Below are positions 9,704 to 20,528 of a stretch of 64,000 bases of DNA, in pieces. Under the pieces are notes generated by a model. That model had not been told where the DNA came from. It made no database searches and saw only the letters and a list, made by a program, of their open reading frames with translations. The position numbers and the translations under genes are program-made. Source of the DNA: Hetaerina americana (Eukaryota; Arthropoda; Insecta; Odonata; Calopterygidae); contig JAKTNV010000027.1 of assembly GCA_022747635.1 (NCBI GenBank), forward strand, positions 372,001 to 436,000, in the 5' to 3' direction. The first letter of the stretch is position 1. Every line of letters starts with the position of its first letter.

Positions 9704-11303
9704 AGGACACTATCAACCGTGTTTCCAAAGTTACTATCCCCAACAAGTGCTTCCTAGTGTCCTTTGATGTATCCAACCTCTTCACCAGAGGGCCGCTTAA
9801 GGAATCTCTAGACATTGCAGAAACCAAACTTATCCAGAGTTCTGTGCCTTAACCAGTTATCTGTGAACTAATCCAACTGCTACAGACATGTTCTTCGCAA
9901 AATTATTTTAAATTTAACGGAAAATATTTCAAACAGCCCAATGGCTTAGCTATGGGTTTCCCTCTATCACCGATTCTGGCCGACATTTACATGATCCATT
10001 TCGAAAAGAACCTCGTGTAACGAACTAACAAATAATGTGTTGTGTTGGTATCGATATGTGGACGATATGTATTGTGTGTGGAGAGGCTCCAAAAGGCAAA
10101 TTGAGCTATTTCTTACACATTTAAATTCTTTGAACGAAAACCTAAAATTCACCTGTGAAGTAGAAGAAAATAATACACTGAATTTTCTTGATTTAAAAAT
10201 TTCAAAATTAAACAACAGGCTTGATTTCTCTATCTTTCGGAAAAACTCATACACAGATCAAGTTATCCATTTCAAGTCAAGACATTGCTTCTCGCAAAAA
10301 CTCTCCGCCTTCCATTCAATGATACACCGGTTGGTGAACGTCCCAATGTCGCAAAACAACGTCAAAAAAGAACTTACCACGATTAAATTGATTGCAAGAA
10401 ACAACGGCTACGATGAGGAGCTAGTAGAGAAACTATACCGCAAAAAACTGAATAAAATGGCATTGAAAGATATTTACAGTACTGAACCGCCACAGGACCC
10501 CGCAGCCAAGTGGCGCAGAATCCTTTATTTAGACGATTTTTCACAAAAAGTATGTCAGAAACTTCCAAAATGTAGAATTAAGATAGCCCATTATAATAAA
10601 TCAAGCCTCAGGGGCCTGCTCTCCCACACAAAGGACAGAATCCCATATAAGGAAAAGAGTGGAGTATATAAGCTAAAGTGCGATTGCGGGGCAATATACA
10701 TAGGACAGACAGGGAGGAAATTCCAAGAACGAGTGAAGGAGCATCAAGCATGTGCAAGAAACAAAAAGATGAACTCTCAATTCGCAAAGCATTTGATTGA
10801 TAATAACCATAAAAGTGATTTTGATTTAGAAATTTTACATGTTGAAAGCAAAGGCTATAAATTAGACGCCTTAGAACATTTAGAAATTTTAAATAGTGTT
10901 TGTTTAAATGAAAATATTGTTAACGAATTTCTGTATGCCTCCCACTCTCCTCTCCTTAAAGTCCCAATCCTCACGGTGGCCGATGACACCGCCCCCTCCC
11001 CTTAATCTAACCCTCTCTAATCCCCTGACTCACGAGAGCTCTACAATGTAGACTTCTCCCTCCCGCTCCACATTCCATCAACATCGCGGAGAGGACGCCA
11101 AACTGCCCTCCCCTCCAGCACGCAAACCAATCCTGACTTTACCCCTCCCAAACCTTCCTGATTATCTCCACCCCACCCCCGCCCTGGCTGTATATATAAG
11201 AAGGGCTGCAAATGTAGAGAGCTCACCTGATGATGAAGTTTTACTTCAAAACCCGGGTCGTGTGAATAAATCGTTTTCGTGTGGAACTACAAAGTTAGTA
11301 CTT
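9704..11303 (+). mobile_element. Penelope-like element, 5'-truncated
   Basis: The block starts inside the reverse-transcriptase region. A frame at about 9,757-9,850 reads 'SFDVSNLFTRGPLKESLDI', typical of Penelope RT, and hits one in-frame stop. RT motif 'GLAMGFPLSPILADIYM' follows (about 9,940-9,995), then a +1 frameshift before the YVDD box. A GIY-YIG endonuclease completes the coding part, and a 3' tail with 'aaacccgggtcgtgt' (11,250-11,264) ends near 11,303. At about 1.6 kb it lacks the 5' part of a full Penelope element. It lies exactly between two blocks of the left palindrome arm. Confidence 0.9.
10037..11005 (+). CDS. Penelope RT C-terminus plus GIY-YIG endonuclease
   Basis: The 322-codon frame begins in RT motif 5: 'WYRYVDDMYCVW' with the YVDD catalytic pair at 10,055-10,066. 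It continues through the thumb-like region 'LKFTCEVEENNTLNFLDLKI' to a GIY-YIG nuclease near residues 204-285, where 'SGVYKLKCDCGAIYIGQTGR' gives the GVY/YIG signature and 'VKEHQ' the following helix. Penelope proteins combine RT and GIY-YIG in this order. The frame is open to its C-terminus, but the N-terminal RT half lies in another frame behind a stop, so the copy is not functional as it stands. Confidence 0.9.
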   Translation: MLCWYRYVDDMYCVWRGSKRQIELFLTHLNSLNENLKFTCEVEENNTLNFLDLKISKLNNRLDFSIFRKNSYTDQVIHFKSRHCFSQKLSAFHSMIHRLVNVPMSQNNVKKELTTIKLIARNNGYDEELVEKLYRKKLNKMALKDIYSTEPPQDPAAKWRRILYLDDFSQKVCQKLPKCRIKIAHYNKSSLRGLLSHTKDRIPYKEKSGVYKLKCDCGAIYIGQTGRKFQERVKEHQACARNKKMNSQFAKHLIDNNHKSDFDLEILHVESKGYKLDALEHLEILNSVCLNENIVNEFLYASHSPLLKVPILTVADDTAPSP

Positions 11304-11312
11304 TCGTTTATT

Positions 11313-11660
11313 TATCAGATTAAGGAAGTTTAATTCTTACTTAGATGAGTTAAATCCGAAGTAAGTGATTGATTTTTTAAAATAAATTATTCGGCAAACT
11401 GGAGAAAAAGAGAAGTGACCAAATATCTGTAAATGTAGCTTATTACATCCTTTGGCTTAGGCTTTCCTAAGGAGGTATAGCACGTAAATAGGAATCCTAC
11501 AACACACCCTATAGAAAATACAGTCGTTACGAAATACGGCGATGATAGGAGCTTAATGTTTCATTACCCTAGCATGTATTTTTACTGGACCCGCGGATTT
11601 GATTGGTTTTTTTTATCAAATTGAGCTATTTGACAATTTCTAATTCTTTCGGTGAAAAGC
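11313..11660 (+). repeat. Innermost palindrome, left arm
   Basis: About 345 bp matching the reverse complement of 15,945-16,290 with scattered mismatches, for example 'ctggacccgcggatttgat' near 11,585. The arms enclose about 4.3 kb of retroelement relics, so the pair looks like the terminal inverted repeats of a foldback unit or the core of the larger palindrome. Confidence 0.8.
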
Positions 11661-11664
11661 AATC

Positions 11665-12800
11665 CCTCAGGGACAAAAAGCTCCCTGTCCCACGAGGACA
11701 ACTCGGTTTGGCCGCTCGCCCGACTACTCCGTAAAAGAACCACGTCACAAGCTCCTCTTCTCCATAACGGTCAAATAACCTAATCTGACCAAGAAAAGTG
11801 TTAAATTTTTGCTGATATCCTGGAATCGGTGTTCCCTAACCCAAACCCATCCCACCTTGACTCCCCCGCAACACAAAACTTCCAATCTATTGCACTAAGA
11901 CCCCCTCCCGCTATCCCACTGGCCAACTTGTCTGACCAAAAGGCCATCATAAACAACTGCAAAGCCAAATCCGTTCCCGGCCCTGACCGCATGTCCTACA
12001 ACCACCTCAAAAACCTCCCCAAACCCTTCATCGATCACCTCCTGTCTATCCTAAACTCATACCTTTCCCTCTGCTACTTCTCCGCCGCCTGGAAACAGCA
12101 AAAATTATAGTATTATCCAAACCCGGTAAAGATCCCAAAGACCACGGAAATCACAGACCAATCAGCCTCCTCTACTGTATAGGAAAGTCCTAATACGTAT
12201 CATGCCGTATCGGCTCGAAAAGGAACCCACCGCCCAAAATATCCTGCGGCCGGAACAAACAGGCTTCAGGAGAAAAACTTCCACTACCCACCAAATCCTC
12301 CGACTTTTCGAACCAATAGCGTTCTATCCCCAATCCTTTTTAACATAAATATAAACGATTTTTTCATCCCATCCTAAACCCCAATCCTATCTCCACGCCG
12401 ACGCTGCAGTCATAGCATCCCAATATTTCTGCCCCGACACTGAAGCGGACAACGTCCAAGAACAGCTGGAGTTGATGGAGGAGTGGATGGACACCTGGAA
12501 ACTCAACATCCATCCAAAGAAATGCGAGCATATCAACATTGCTCGCAAGTGGAAAAAACATTGCTCCACGGCCCTTTTTTATGATTATGCCCGAATCCCC
12601 AGTAAAAACTGTGAATGCCTGCGACCTTGTATTGGTATTTAATAACAACATATCTCTAATTTCAAGCCCCAAACATTTCAGAGCTAACAAGAACGCTTCG
12701 ATGGCTCAACTGACTACTCTGCCAAACATCGAGATATCCACGCTCTCGGTCATAGCAACTGATTTTACACACTGAATTGTTGCATAGAAAGTCTTCCGTT
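11665..12800 (+). mobile_element. Non-LTR reverse-transcriptase relic
   Basis: An open frame at 11,829-12,110 contains 'KSVPGPDRMSYNHLKNLPK' and 'YFSAAWK', the start of a Jockey/CR1-type RT. It is followed in shifted frames by 'VLSKPGKDPKDHGNHRPISL' (about 12,110-12,170) and later catalytic-region relics around 12,390-12,500. Several stops and frameshifts make it dead. No endonuclease or poly(A) tail is visible next to it. Confidence 0.75.
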
Positions 12801-14429
12801 CCAGTTTGAAATATAAAAAGATAGGTACATTATGTGTGGAAGAGAAAAAGAAGTAAAAGGAAGTATGGATGTCAAAACGTTCAGGTAGAGGTAAGAAAAG
12901 GGTTGCTGGGTGAAGTTGAGGCCTCGGGGAACCTTGTGAAAAAAATAAAACCACGAACATGTTTCAATGTAAGAGTAATTCCACAGTATAAAGTCATGTA
13001 AAAACGGGCGAGTCAATAAAAATGTCAACTCAGTAACAAACAAAATGTAATATTGGAGAGAAAGGACAAGGAAAAAGTGGGCGGTGAAGACGTGACGTCA
13101 TTTTGTAGCTGACATGGTAGATAAATGTCGAGGTAGGAGGGTGTGGGTAAGGGATTATGAGGTCGTAGCGTAAAATGATGCGGAGTAAAGGGGACGTAGA
13201 GAAAGGGCGGAGGGGAAAGGTTTACAGACGAGGTGAAACGATGGGACAAAAGTTCGAGTGCAATGGCTCTGAAATTATAACAGTGTTTCCAAAGAAACCT
13301 GAATATGGGCGTAAAAACCTATACGGTGTGTACTGCAAGTAACGGATACCATTTCAAAGATGCAGCGATAACACTTGCAGCGGAAAATTTTGGGAAGCAA
13401 ATTAAATGCTCGTATTATTCCATTTTTGATTGCAGGGCCTACAAACCTTTCAATTTGTTCCCGAGGAAAAATAGTTTGGAATACTCCACAAAGAATTATA
13501 TTTTTGACATTTGTCTCCAAACCGAATGTTTGAATTTCAAGTGAAATACTTCGCCTCTAATTATTAATGAAAGCATTTCCGAAATTTAATTTGTCCCGGA
13601 ACAATAACGATTGAAACTCGTTATTATATTAGAAATTAGTTCCCAGGCACAGATAAATCCTGCTCAGAAATCAGAATCCCGATAAAATTAATCTCGACCA
13701 GAGTAGCAACATATTGGAAATTGCAAAAAGAAGTTTACGTATCTCGACGGCGTTTTGAAAAAATATTGTCTTAGTAAGGATACAAGGCTTTCAAGAAAAA
13801 ATCGGAGTTGAATGTTGAGTTTCAAGAATGATGAAAAATGATAATGAAATTAGAAAGGTCAACACTTTGATTTTGAGCGAATTCATGTGGGTGTAATTAC
13901 TTATAGACATTATTTCCCAGGTACATAATGGAGATTGCAAATGGCAGGTAAAAATATTTTGCTAAACTCGGAAGGGTTTTGAAACAATGCTAAAACATGG
14001 AAATTGTGATGGGCTATGGGCCTTTCACAAGAAATTAAGAGTTAATGACAGGAATGATTAGTAAATATAATGAAAAAATAGTGGGCAACATTTTGTTTTG
14101 GAGCGTAGTTATGTGGGGCGCATAAACATATTCACTGAAACAGGCTGATAGATGTGCAGGCATTGTAATGAAAAAATATATTTATTTGTTATAATAATTA
14201 TTATCTCTAATTGTACTAAATTTGGGTTGTACATTGCTTGTGTAATTGAATGCTACTGTGTCATCTTGTTTGATATTTCTTTTCGTCATGTTGTGTAATT
14301 AATGTTAATTATATGAGAACACTAAAGGTGGATTTTGCGAGACCAAGAACCCCCTCAACATATCAGGCTATTTTATTGTATGCTATTCTTTTGTATTTGA
14401 TTCTCCAAATAAAAAAGGAGAGATCTACA
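12801..14429. other. Palindrome centre: no recognised gene, weak tandem repeat
   Basis: The stretch 12,810-13,260 is purine-rich and contains a CRE-like 'tgacgtca' (about 13,092). A 79-codon open frame at 13,305-13,544 (plus) matches nothing I recognise. From about 13,715 to 14,150 two strongly diverged units of about 215-230 bp can be aligned ('ggaaattgcaaa...ggcgttttgaaa' against 'ggagattgcaaa...agggttttgaaa'). Nothing else is evident. Confidence 0.4.
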
Positions 14430-14860
14430 TGAGGACACTCCGTTACCACACTTCATTATTATTATTATTTATTTTTTCCAAGCCGATGATGAACACCATG
14501 AGGAAAGACCGGGAAGACCTCCCCCACCTGGATCCCAACTACCTAACTTTCTCCACCTCGAGCACACCTGCTTCCATCATTCCAAATACATTAAAGTTGA
14601 GTTGGATGAAGTCCATGGCACATCTATTCCTATTTCTTCTTCCATTTACAAACTGCTAAATTCAGGGCTGAAGACCAATTTTGGGACAGCATAAAGTAAC
14701 TGAAGAAGGACAATGTGAAGACAATTAAGAATATTTGACGTTTTCACGTCAAGGTAATTTAAGTGCTTAGGACAACAGTAAATTCTTGTATAAAGTGGGA
14801 TACCAGTGGAAGAAAAATTATCTCCTTTCCTCGATCAACTTTTAAAATAACTAATTTGAA
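14430..14860 (+). repeat. Diverged piece of segment A lacking about 590 bp
   Basis: 14,470-14,655 aligns with 3,436-3,612 and continues directly into 14,656-14,860, which aligns with 4,205-4,400. Roughly 590 bp present in A and A' are absent. The plus frame reads 'VELDEVHGTSIPIS' and then 'SSIYKLLNSGLKTNFGTA'. The A copies have 'LDEVHGTS' followed by a stop at the break point. The junction does not obey GT-AG. Confidence 0.6.
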
Positions 14861-15529
14861 AAAAATGAACTAGGAATTTGGCAGTCTGTCAAAATAAAAG
14901 GTAAAGATTAAAGTTATTTAATGGCATGAAGATGACGGCTTGGGGTGCACTGGACATAAATGTTGTCATCCCAGAGGGGATAGTGATGGGCAAAGTAGGG
15001 AGACAGGGATACTGCCTCACCCCAACTTCAATCGACATCTATGTAGAGAAAATTAATAGCTGCATTCTAAATGGAAAAAATAGGAAATGCGCATTCCAAA
15101 AAATATGACAAGGGTGTATTTGACGCGACCATATAAAAACCAGTTGTTTTGGCATCTCCTGAAGTTTCTTGGAAAAGCCTTTCTCCTCCTTACCATGGTT
15201 TCTTTTCCCCCTCCTCTTTCTCCCTATACAACTTATTCAAATACTCTAATTTTTAGAATTGATTTCACTGAAATTAAGCCCTGACATTATTAAATATCTA
15301 CGGTAGCAAGTATATAAATTTCGAAAGAGTTACAAAAAATTATTTCATTTAAAAAACAGTGACAAATTGAATAACTGCAAAATTGGCTTCACACTTTAAC
15401 GCTATTTATTTATTTCTTTCCGCTGACAACTTTGAGCTATGTTGACAACTTTTCTGGGAAGAGAAATTTAAGTAAAGAAAAAAATGAATTAGGCATTAGG
15501 ACTTAGGAATTTGATAAAAATGAAAGATA
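14861..15529. other. No gene seen; SINE-body fragment
   Basis: AT-rich sequence with short meaningless frames. At about 15,130-15,175, 'ttggcatctcctgaagttt' resembles the SINE body near 37,810 and 39,235, so an isolated fragment of that SINE is likely. Nothing else is evident. Confidence 0.35.
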
Positions 15530-15944
15530 TAAGCATGGGATATTTCCGACTAAGACGTTAGAAAAGCCCTCAGGAAGCAGAGAATGTTACACTCCAAGGA
15601 AAAGAAAGCAGGCGTGGACACATCATCCTTGGAGAATTGGACGAGTATAGATCCTCTAAAATTGATATTAAACACAATTACTTAGCGCCTCAAAAGGCTT
15701 TAAACAAAGGTTACTGCGAGTATTTGGACACTGACCCTAAGGCTTTCTAGTCATATGTTTAATGAAGTAAAAGGGGCAACAAATCCGAGTGTTTCTTAAG
15801 ACATTATAAGAATATCATTCATACTGAGAGTGAGGGCAGAGCTAACAGTCTGAATGCATTTTTCCAAAGCATTCTCACGAAAAATGTTGCCACCGCGCAT
15901 CTCCAAGAAACAATTCACACCGACCAACTGAAAATAAATAATGG
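15530..15944 (+). mobile_element. Degenerate non-LTR fragment (linker before RT)
   Basis: Shifted frames read 'YLDTDPKAF' and then 'GRANSLNAFFQSILTK', a pattern typical of the linker between endonuclease and RT in Jockey/CR1 elements. Several stops and frameshifts are present. It ends where the innermost palindrome arm begins. Confidence 0.5.
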
Positions 15945-16290
15945 ACAGCGGAAGAATTAGGAATTGTCAAATAGCTCAATTTGATAAAAAAAACCCATCA
16001 AATCCGCGGGTCCAGTAAAAATAAATGCTAGGGTGATGAAACATTAAGCTCATATCATCGCCGTATTTCGTTACGACTGTAGTTTCGATAGCGTGTGTTG
16101 TAGGATTCCAATTTACGTGCTATACCTCCTTAGGAAAGCCTAAGGCAAAGGATGTCATAAGCTACATTTACAAATATTTGTTCAATACTCTTATTTTTAG
16201 GGTTTGCCGAATAATTTATTTTACAAAATCAATCACTTACTTCGGATTTAACTCATTTAAGTAAGAGTTAAACTTTCTTAATCTGGTAAA
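15945..16290 (-). repeat. Innermost palindrome, right arm
   Basis: Reverse complement of 11,313-11,660 with dispersed substitutions. Its outer end (16,290) is followed by about 700 bp with no partner in the left arm. Confidence 0.8.
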
Positions 16291-16990
16291 ATTGACGTTT
16301 CATAATTAGTTAGACATCGTGATGTGCCAAGTTGTGATTTAATTTCAATATTCCACAAATTATCGACTGCTGTTTTTTGTATATAATTAGTTCAAGGAAG
16401 GCATTCGTAATTCTTAAAAGGCATCATTTGACCGTTACCCCTTGATTATATTAAATGAATATAGTTTTAAATTTTCTTTTAAAATCGAAGCATTTCAATT
16501 TTCTCTCTGCTGGTTAAGGTTTTCTCTGCTGGAGCGGCGCCACTTTAAAATACACACAAGATGCTTTCTGTGGCAACTGCTCCCTGATAACAGGATAATG
16601 TCACTCTTCCATTTCTTAAAATATTCAGAATATTCGAAGGCTCTCCTCACGATGACGCCCTATTTTCGAGCTTGGTGAATTTCTTCCAATTGGACGAGAG
16701 AAGAATGCAATACTGTTGTGCTCCGTCAATCAGTTGATCGATAATATATAAATTTATATATGATCTCAAACCATTAAGACTTAATGTCGGCACTTAATGG
16801 CTATTTTGAGGATCTAGACAGTTCTCATTCATTATAAAATGGGTATCAAACTTATTGAACATTGCTGCAAAAATTGTATAATGGTGAAAGGCGATTATGT
16901 TGAAAAATAAATATATTTCTTTCCAAAATAATTATGTTTTCTTTGTTGGGTTGGGTACTTCTGGGACCACCCAGGGGCATCAGGTGCTCA
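16291..16990. other. Unpaired stretch in right arm
   Basis: No counterpart is seen in the left arm, where the Penelope-like element sits instead. A 78-codon frame (16,442-16,678) is unrecognised. Nothing else is evident. Confidence 0.4.
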
Positions 16991-17526
16991 CCTGTAAGAT
17001 GATGCTATTTGAGTTGATATTTGGTTGGTACCTCTTCTGTTGAAGGGAAAAATTAAAATACTGGAACTTCATATGAGACGCCAAATTTAATCCAGTCTAA
17101 TTGTCAGTGTAATCTACAAGGAAACTTCTTTGGATTCGATTCTGTTCAATTTATGAATTTCAGACCCCTCACTATGCAGGGCTTCCATGAAGAAAGTAAC
17201 TCATTTACTATTCAAAAAAACAAAATATTCCATTGTTATAATTGAATTGAAATAAGAGTGGTAACCAATTTAACCGTTACTCACTACATAACTCAAACAT
17301 TGAGGAAAAAATAGAAATTACATTCATCAGCCTACAAGTTCAGTTTGATGACTAAAGATGGAACCTACCTCAAGCTCTCCTGCATTGTTTCTGATCTACA
17401 AGTATGGGCATCAGAGGCCTTCCTTGCTTCATTATGAAGCAAGAAAGGCCTGTGATGATTTTCTAGGAAGAGTTTGGGCCCTGAATTTAGTACCATTGTA
17501 GCTGCCAAAGCGCCTATCAATTTGAA

Positions 17527-17740
17527 GTTGTAGTAGTTTTGAGGGGAGGCGACCGACAGCTAAGGTCATTTGCGCCATAGGGGATGGATAGGAACGGACG
17601 AAGGATGGAGAGAAATCCGGCGTCGGCATTAGGCTGCTCTTTCCAAAAGGTGCCATGGGGTCTGCAGCTTAACGTCCCATCCGACGGGCGGCGTACTCAC
17701 TCAAAGTGCCCTCCACAAAGTACCTCTAGTTGGGATCGAG
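17527..17740 (+). mobile_element. 214-bp retroposon insertion with 11-bp TSD
   Basis: The insertion is flanked by 'atcaatttgaa' at 17,516-17,526 and 17,741-17,751. The paralogous site in the left arm (about 9,515) and those at 19,490 and 36,130 are uninterrupted, so this is a clean filled and empty comparison. The insert is GC-rich for this region, with 'gtctgcagcttaacgtccca' near its middle, a stretch I associate with dispersed arthropod repeats (unverified). There is no ORF or poly(A). Confidence 0.8.
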
Positions 17741-17876
17741 ATCAATTTGAATCTGGGCTTATATGACTAGTAATCAAATGTTCAACCCTGTGGACTACCC
17801 TATTACTATTTATAGGTTGTGCACAGAATTATTTGAAGACTGAAATTGAAGTAAGTATAGTTTTAATAATACTCAC

Positions 17877-17974
17877 TCCTCCTGGAAATTTGTTGTTATC
17901 CTGTACCAATTGGAAACTAAGTACTTCCCTGTTTATGAAATCTGTAACATCAAAGTCAGAGTCATCAAGGTCAC
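17877..17974 (-). other. Conserved 98-nt exon-like island, copy 2
   Basis: Reads 'DLDDSDFDVTDFINREVL' and then 'SFQLVQDNNKFPGG' with donor gtgagt (17,871-17,876 on the complement). Open throughout, and closest to copy 1. Confidence 0.5.
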
Positions 17975-18328
17975 CTTAGCCTTACTCATGAAAGGACAAT
18001 TATGAATCTCTTTATCCTTTAATTCAGAAGATAATTAATTTGTTCAGATTCCTTTGAAGAGTTATGTCTTAATTGCTCATAAAAAAGCATGTGTTCATAG
18101 AAGATGAAGTATATAAAGGGATATATATATATCTATTTTTAAATAAGTACAATAATTGGTCGAATTATAAATATTCAAGTTAATTTTCAAATCTTTTATT
18201 AAGGAAGTAAAATTGAATAAATAATTTTGCAAAAATAAAATACAGACTATACCATTTTTTTCTTTTTGAAGTATGAGCTTATAGACTTCAATTAATTCAC
18301 ATCCTGCATATACAGAAAATTTCAGCAG

Positions 18329-18784
18329 CTACCAAACTGTTGATGCTGTCCGTAGAAATGGCACTGACGTTGAGTACAGGAGGTTTGTATCTTGCAACTC
18401 TTGTCCTTTGTTTAACAACTCATTGCTTTTTTTAATGTCTTTACTCAATTGGACATTAAGAGAGACTTCCGATTCAACATCTTGTCTCATACAGCATGAT
18501 ATAAAACTGCTTAGACCATTGAAAAGTGATTTTCTTTGTCTTTTCCAAAATGTCGTACAATGGGAGTCTGTGACTTGAGAGGAAGTGAGATCGGAGGCTA
18601 TCTTCTGGGATGTATTCAGCCACTCATAATGAGATATTTCCACTGCCCCCTAACTCCTGGATTTACTATTCCTTGTCAGGGGATATGATTTATTAGTTGC
18701 AGTATCTCCAATTACGGGTTCAACATTGAGTCCCATATAATTTTGAGTGGTCTTTCCTGAGTTCATCAGTTTCTTAGGCAGCAT
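18329..18784 (-). pseudogene. 151-codon terminal-exon-like ORF, copy 2 (nonsense)
   Basis: Same acceptor, ATG and stop positions as copy 1, but a GAG to TAG change in 'KSRSE' (near 18,650) interrupts it, leaving 104 codons downstream. Other substitutions include Cys to Ser-type and Asn to Lys-type changes spread along the frame. It is a decayed paralogue. Confidence 0.6.
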
Positions 18785-19618
18785 CTGTATGGTAGAAATA
18801 TTTTCAGCAAATAGAAGTGGATTTGTTTAAATAAGGACTTTATATGTTTCACAAGATGTTTATTGATAATAAAAAATCCCTCTTATAATAAAGGGAATGT
18901 GTATGCTAGGATAAGAAAAGACACCATCTTACATAAATAAATCTAATTTCATTTTTTTTTGCTACTCATTCTGGCAAAAACTTATAACATATATTTATAA
19001 AAAAGGAAGGGAAAAAAAGGATCCTTCCCTCTTTTCCTTGAGAAAGTAGCATGTACCTCTGAAAATTTAACTGCGGCTTGGTTTCTATTCTTTTTCTTGT
19101 GTTTTTCGTTCACTGGTACTAAGTATACGTACATTATTATGAGTAAGGAAGATAAAGCCAACTTTAAGAAAATGAATGCCTATATCCCATTGGACCAAAG
19201 TGGAACCACATAAATTATAATGAAAGAGTTATGGCTGTGTTAGAAAAATTAATGTTTATGTCAAATAGGTCAGATAGCTGGGTTGAAAGACTATCGATTC
19301 CTTTTGAGAAGCAAACAAGGTGCAACCAGCAATCAATGTGATGGGGATAATTAATAATGTGCAACAATTAAATTTCTCTCTCTATTATATTTGGCGATAG
19401 TTAAAATTTAATGGCATCCCATCCCATCCTCTTTAATGGCATCCCATCATCCCATGAAATATGTACCATTGCCAAAGTTACTATCAATTTGAATCTGGGC
19501 TTATTTGGCCAGTAGTCAAATGTTTAACCCTGTGGACTACCCTATTACTATATAAAGGTTGTGCACAGAATTATTTTAAGACCAAAATTGTAAAAAGAAT
19601 GGGTTTAAAAATACTCAC

Positions 19619-19714
19619 TCCTCCTGAAAATTTGTTGTTATCAAGGACCTATTGGTAACTAAGGACTTCCCTTAATTGAATTCTGAAACATCACAGTAAA
19701 AGTCTTCAAGGTCA
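19619..19714 (-). pseudogene. Conserved 98-nt exon-like island, copy 3 (broken)
   Basis: Donor gtgagt is intact, but small indels and a stop disrupt the frame after 'DLEDFYCDVSEF'. Decayed. Confidence 0.5.
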
Positions 19715-20072
19715 CCTCAGCCTTTCTCATTAAAATACTATTATGAAACTCATTCTCTTTTAAATCAGAAGATATAGGTAATTTGTTCTGATTCCTTGGA
19801 AGATTTATGTCTTAATTGACCATAAAAAAGCATGTGCTCATAGAGAATGAAGTATATAAAGAGATTTTTATATATCTATGGTTAAATAAGTAAAATAATT
19901 GGTCTGATGAAAAATATTAAAGTTGATTTTCAAATCTTTTATTAAGGAAGTAAAATTGAATAAATAATTTTGCAAAAATAAAATACAGAAGCTATCATTT
20001 TTTTCTTTTTGAATTATGAACTCAACAGACTTCAATAAATTCTAATCCTGCATGTACTGAAAATTTAAGCTG

Positions 20073-20528
20073 CTACCAAACTGTTGATGCTGACCGTAGA
20101 AGTGGCACTGGTGTTGAGTACAGGCGGTTTGTATCTTGCAACTCTTGCCCTTGGTTTAACAATTCATTGCTTTGTTTAATGTCTTTACTCAATTGGACAT
20201 CAAGAGAGACGTCCGATTCAATATCTTGTCTCATGCAGCATGATATAAAACTCCTTAGACAATTGAAAAGTGATTTTCTTTGTCTTTTCCAAAATGTCGT
20301 ACAATGGGAGTCTGTGTCTTGAGAGGAAGTCAGATCGGAGGCTATCTTCTGGGATGTATTCAGCCACTCATAATGAGACTTTTCCACTGCCCCCTCGCTC
20401 CGGGATTTACCATTCCTTGTCAGGGGATATGATTTATTAGTTGCAGTATCTCCAATCATGGGTTCAACACTGAGTCCCATATAATTTGGAGTAGTCTTTC
20501 CTGAGTTCATCACTTTCGTAGGCAGCAT
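20073..20528 (-). CDS. 151-codon terminal-exon-like ORF, copy 3
   Basis: Intact, the same length as copy 1, preceded by the same acceptor-like 'ttctaccatacag' and followed by the same AATAAA-containing 3' region. It differs from copy 1 at about nine residues (for example K4T, W46G, D75H), including both conservative and radical changes. Two intact copies after visible divergence hint at recent activity or weak constraint. Function is unknown. Confidence 0.5.
   Translation of the reverse strand: MLPTKVMNSGKTTPNYMGLSVEPMIGDTATNKSYPLTRNGKSRSEGAVEKSHYEWLNTSQKIASDLTSSQDTDSHCTTFWKRQRKSLFNCLRSFISCCMRQDIESDVSLDVQLSKDIKQSNELLNQGQELQDTNRLYSTPVPLLRSASTVW

Larger units (their letters stand above)
16991..19460 (-). 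repeat. Right palindrome arm, first unit
   Basis: 16,991-17,340 matches 35,650-36,010 in direct orientation. From 17,340 the block is the reverse complement of 8,430-9,703 and is also a direct relative of 19,461-21,410, so the right arm contains a tandem-like duplication of roughly 2 kb. It is more diverged from the left arm than the second unit is. The end near 19,340-19,460 is a jumble of short repeated pieces ('aatggcatcccat' occurs twice). Confidence 0.7.

Noticed and set aside
13092..13099. CRE-like tgacgtca as a promoter element
   Set aside because: An isolated 8-base match with no gene downstream; expected by chance in 64 kb.
14640..14680. Processed (spliced) copy of segment A
   Set aside because: The missing block does not have GT-AG ends at the observed joint and no poly(A) is present.
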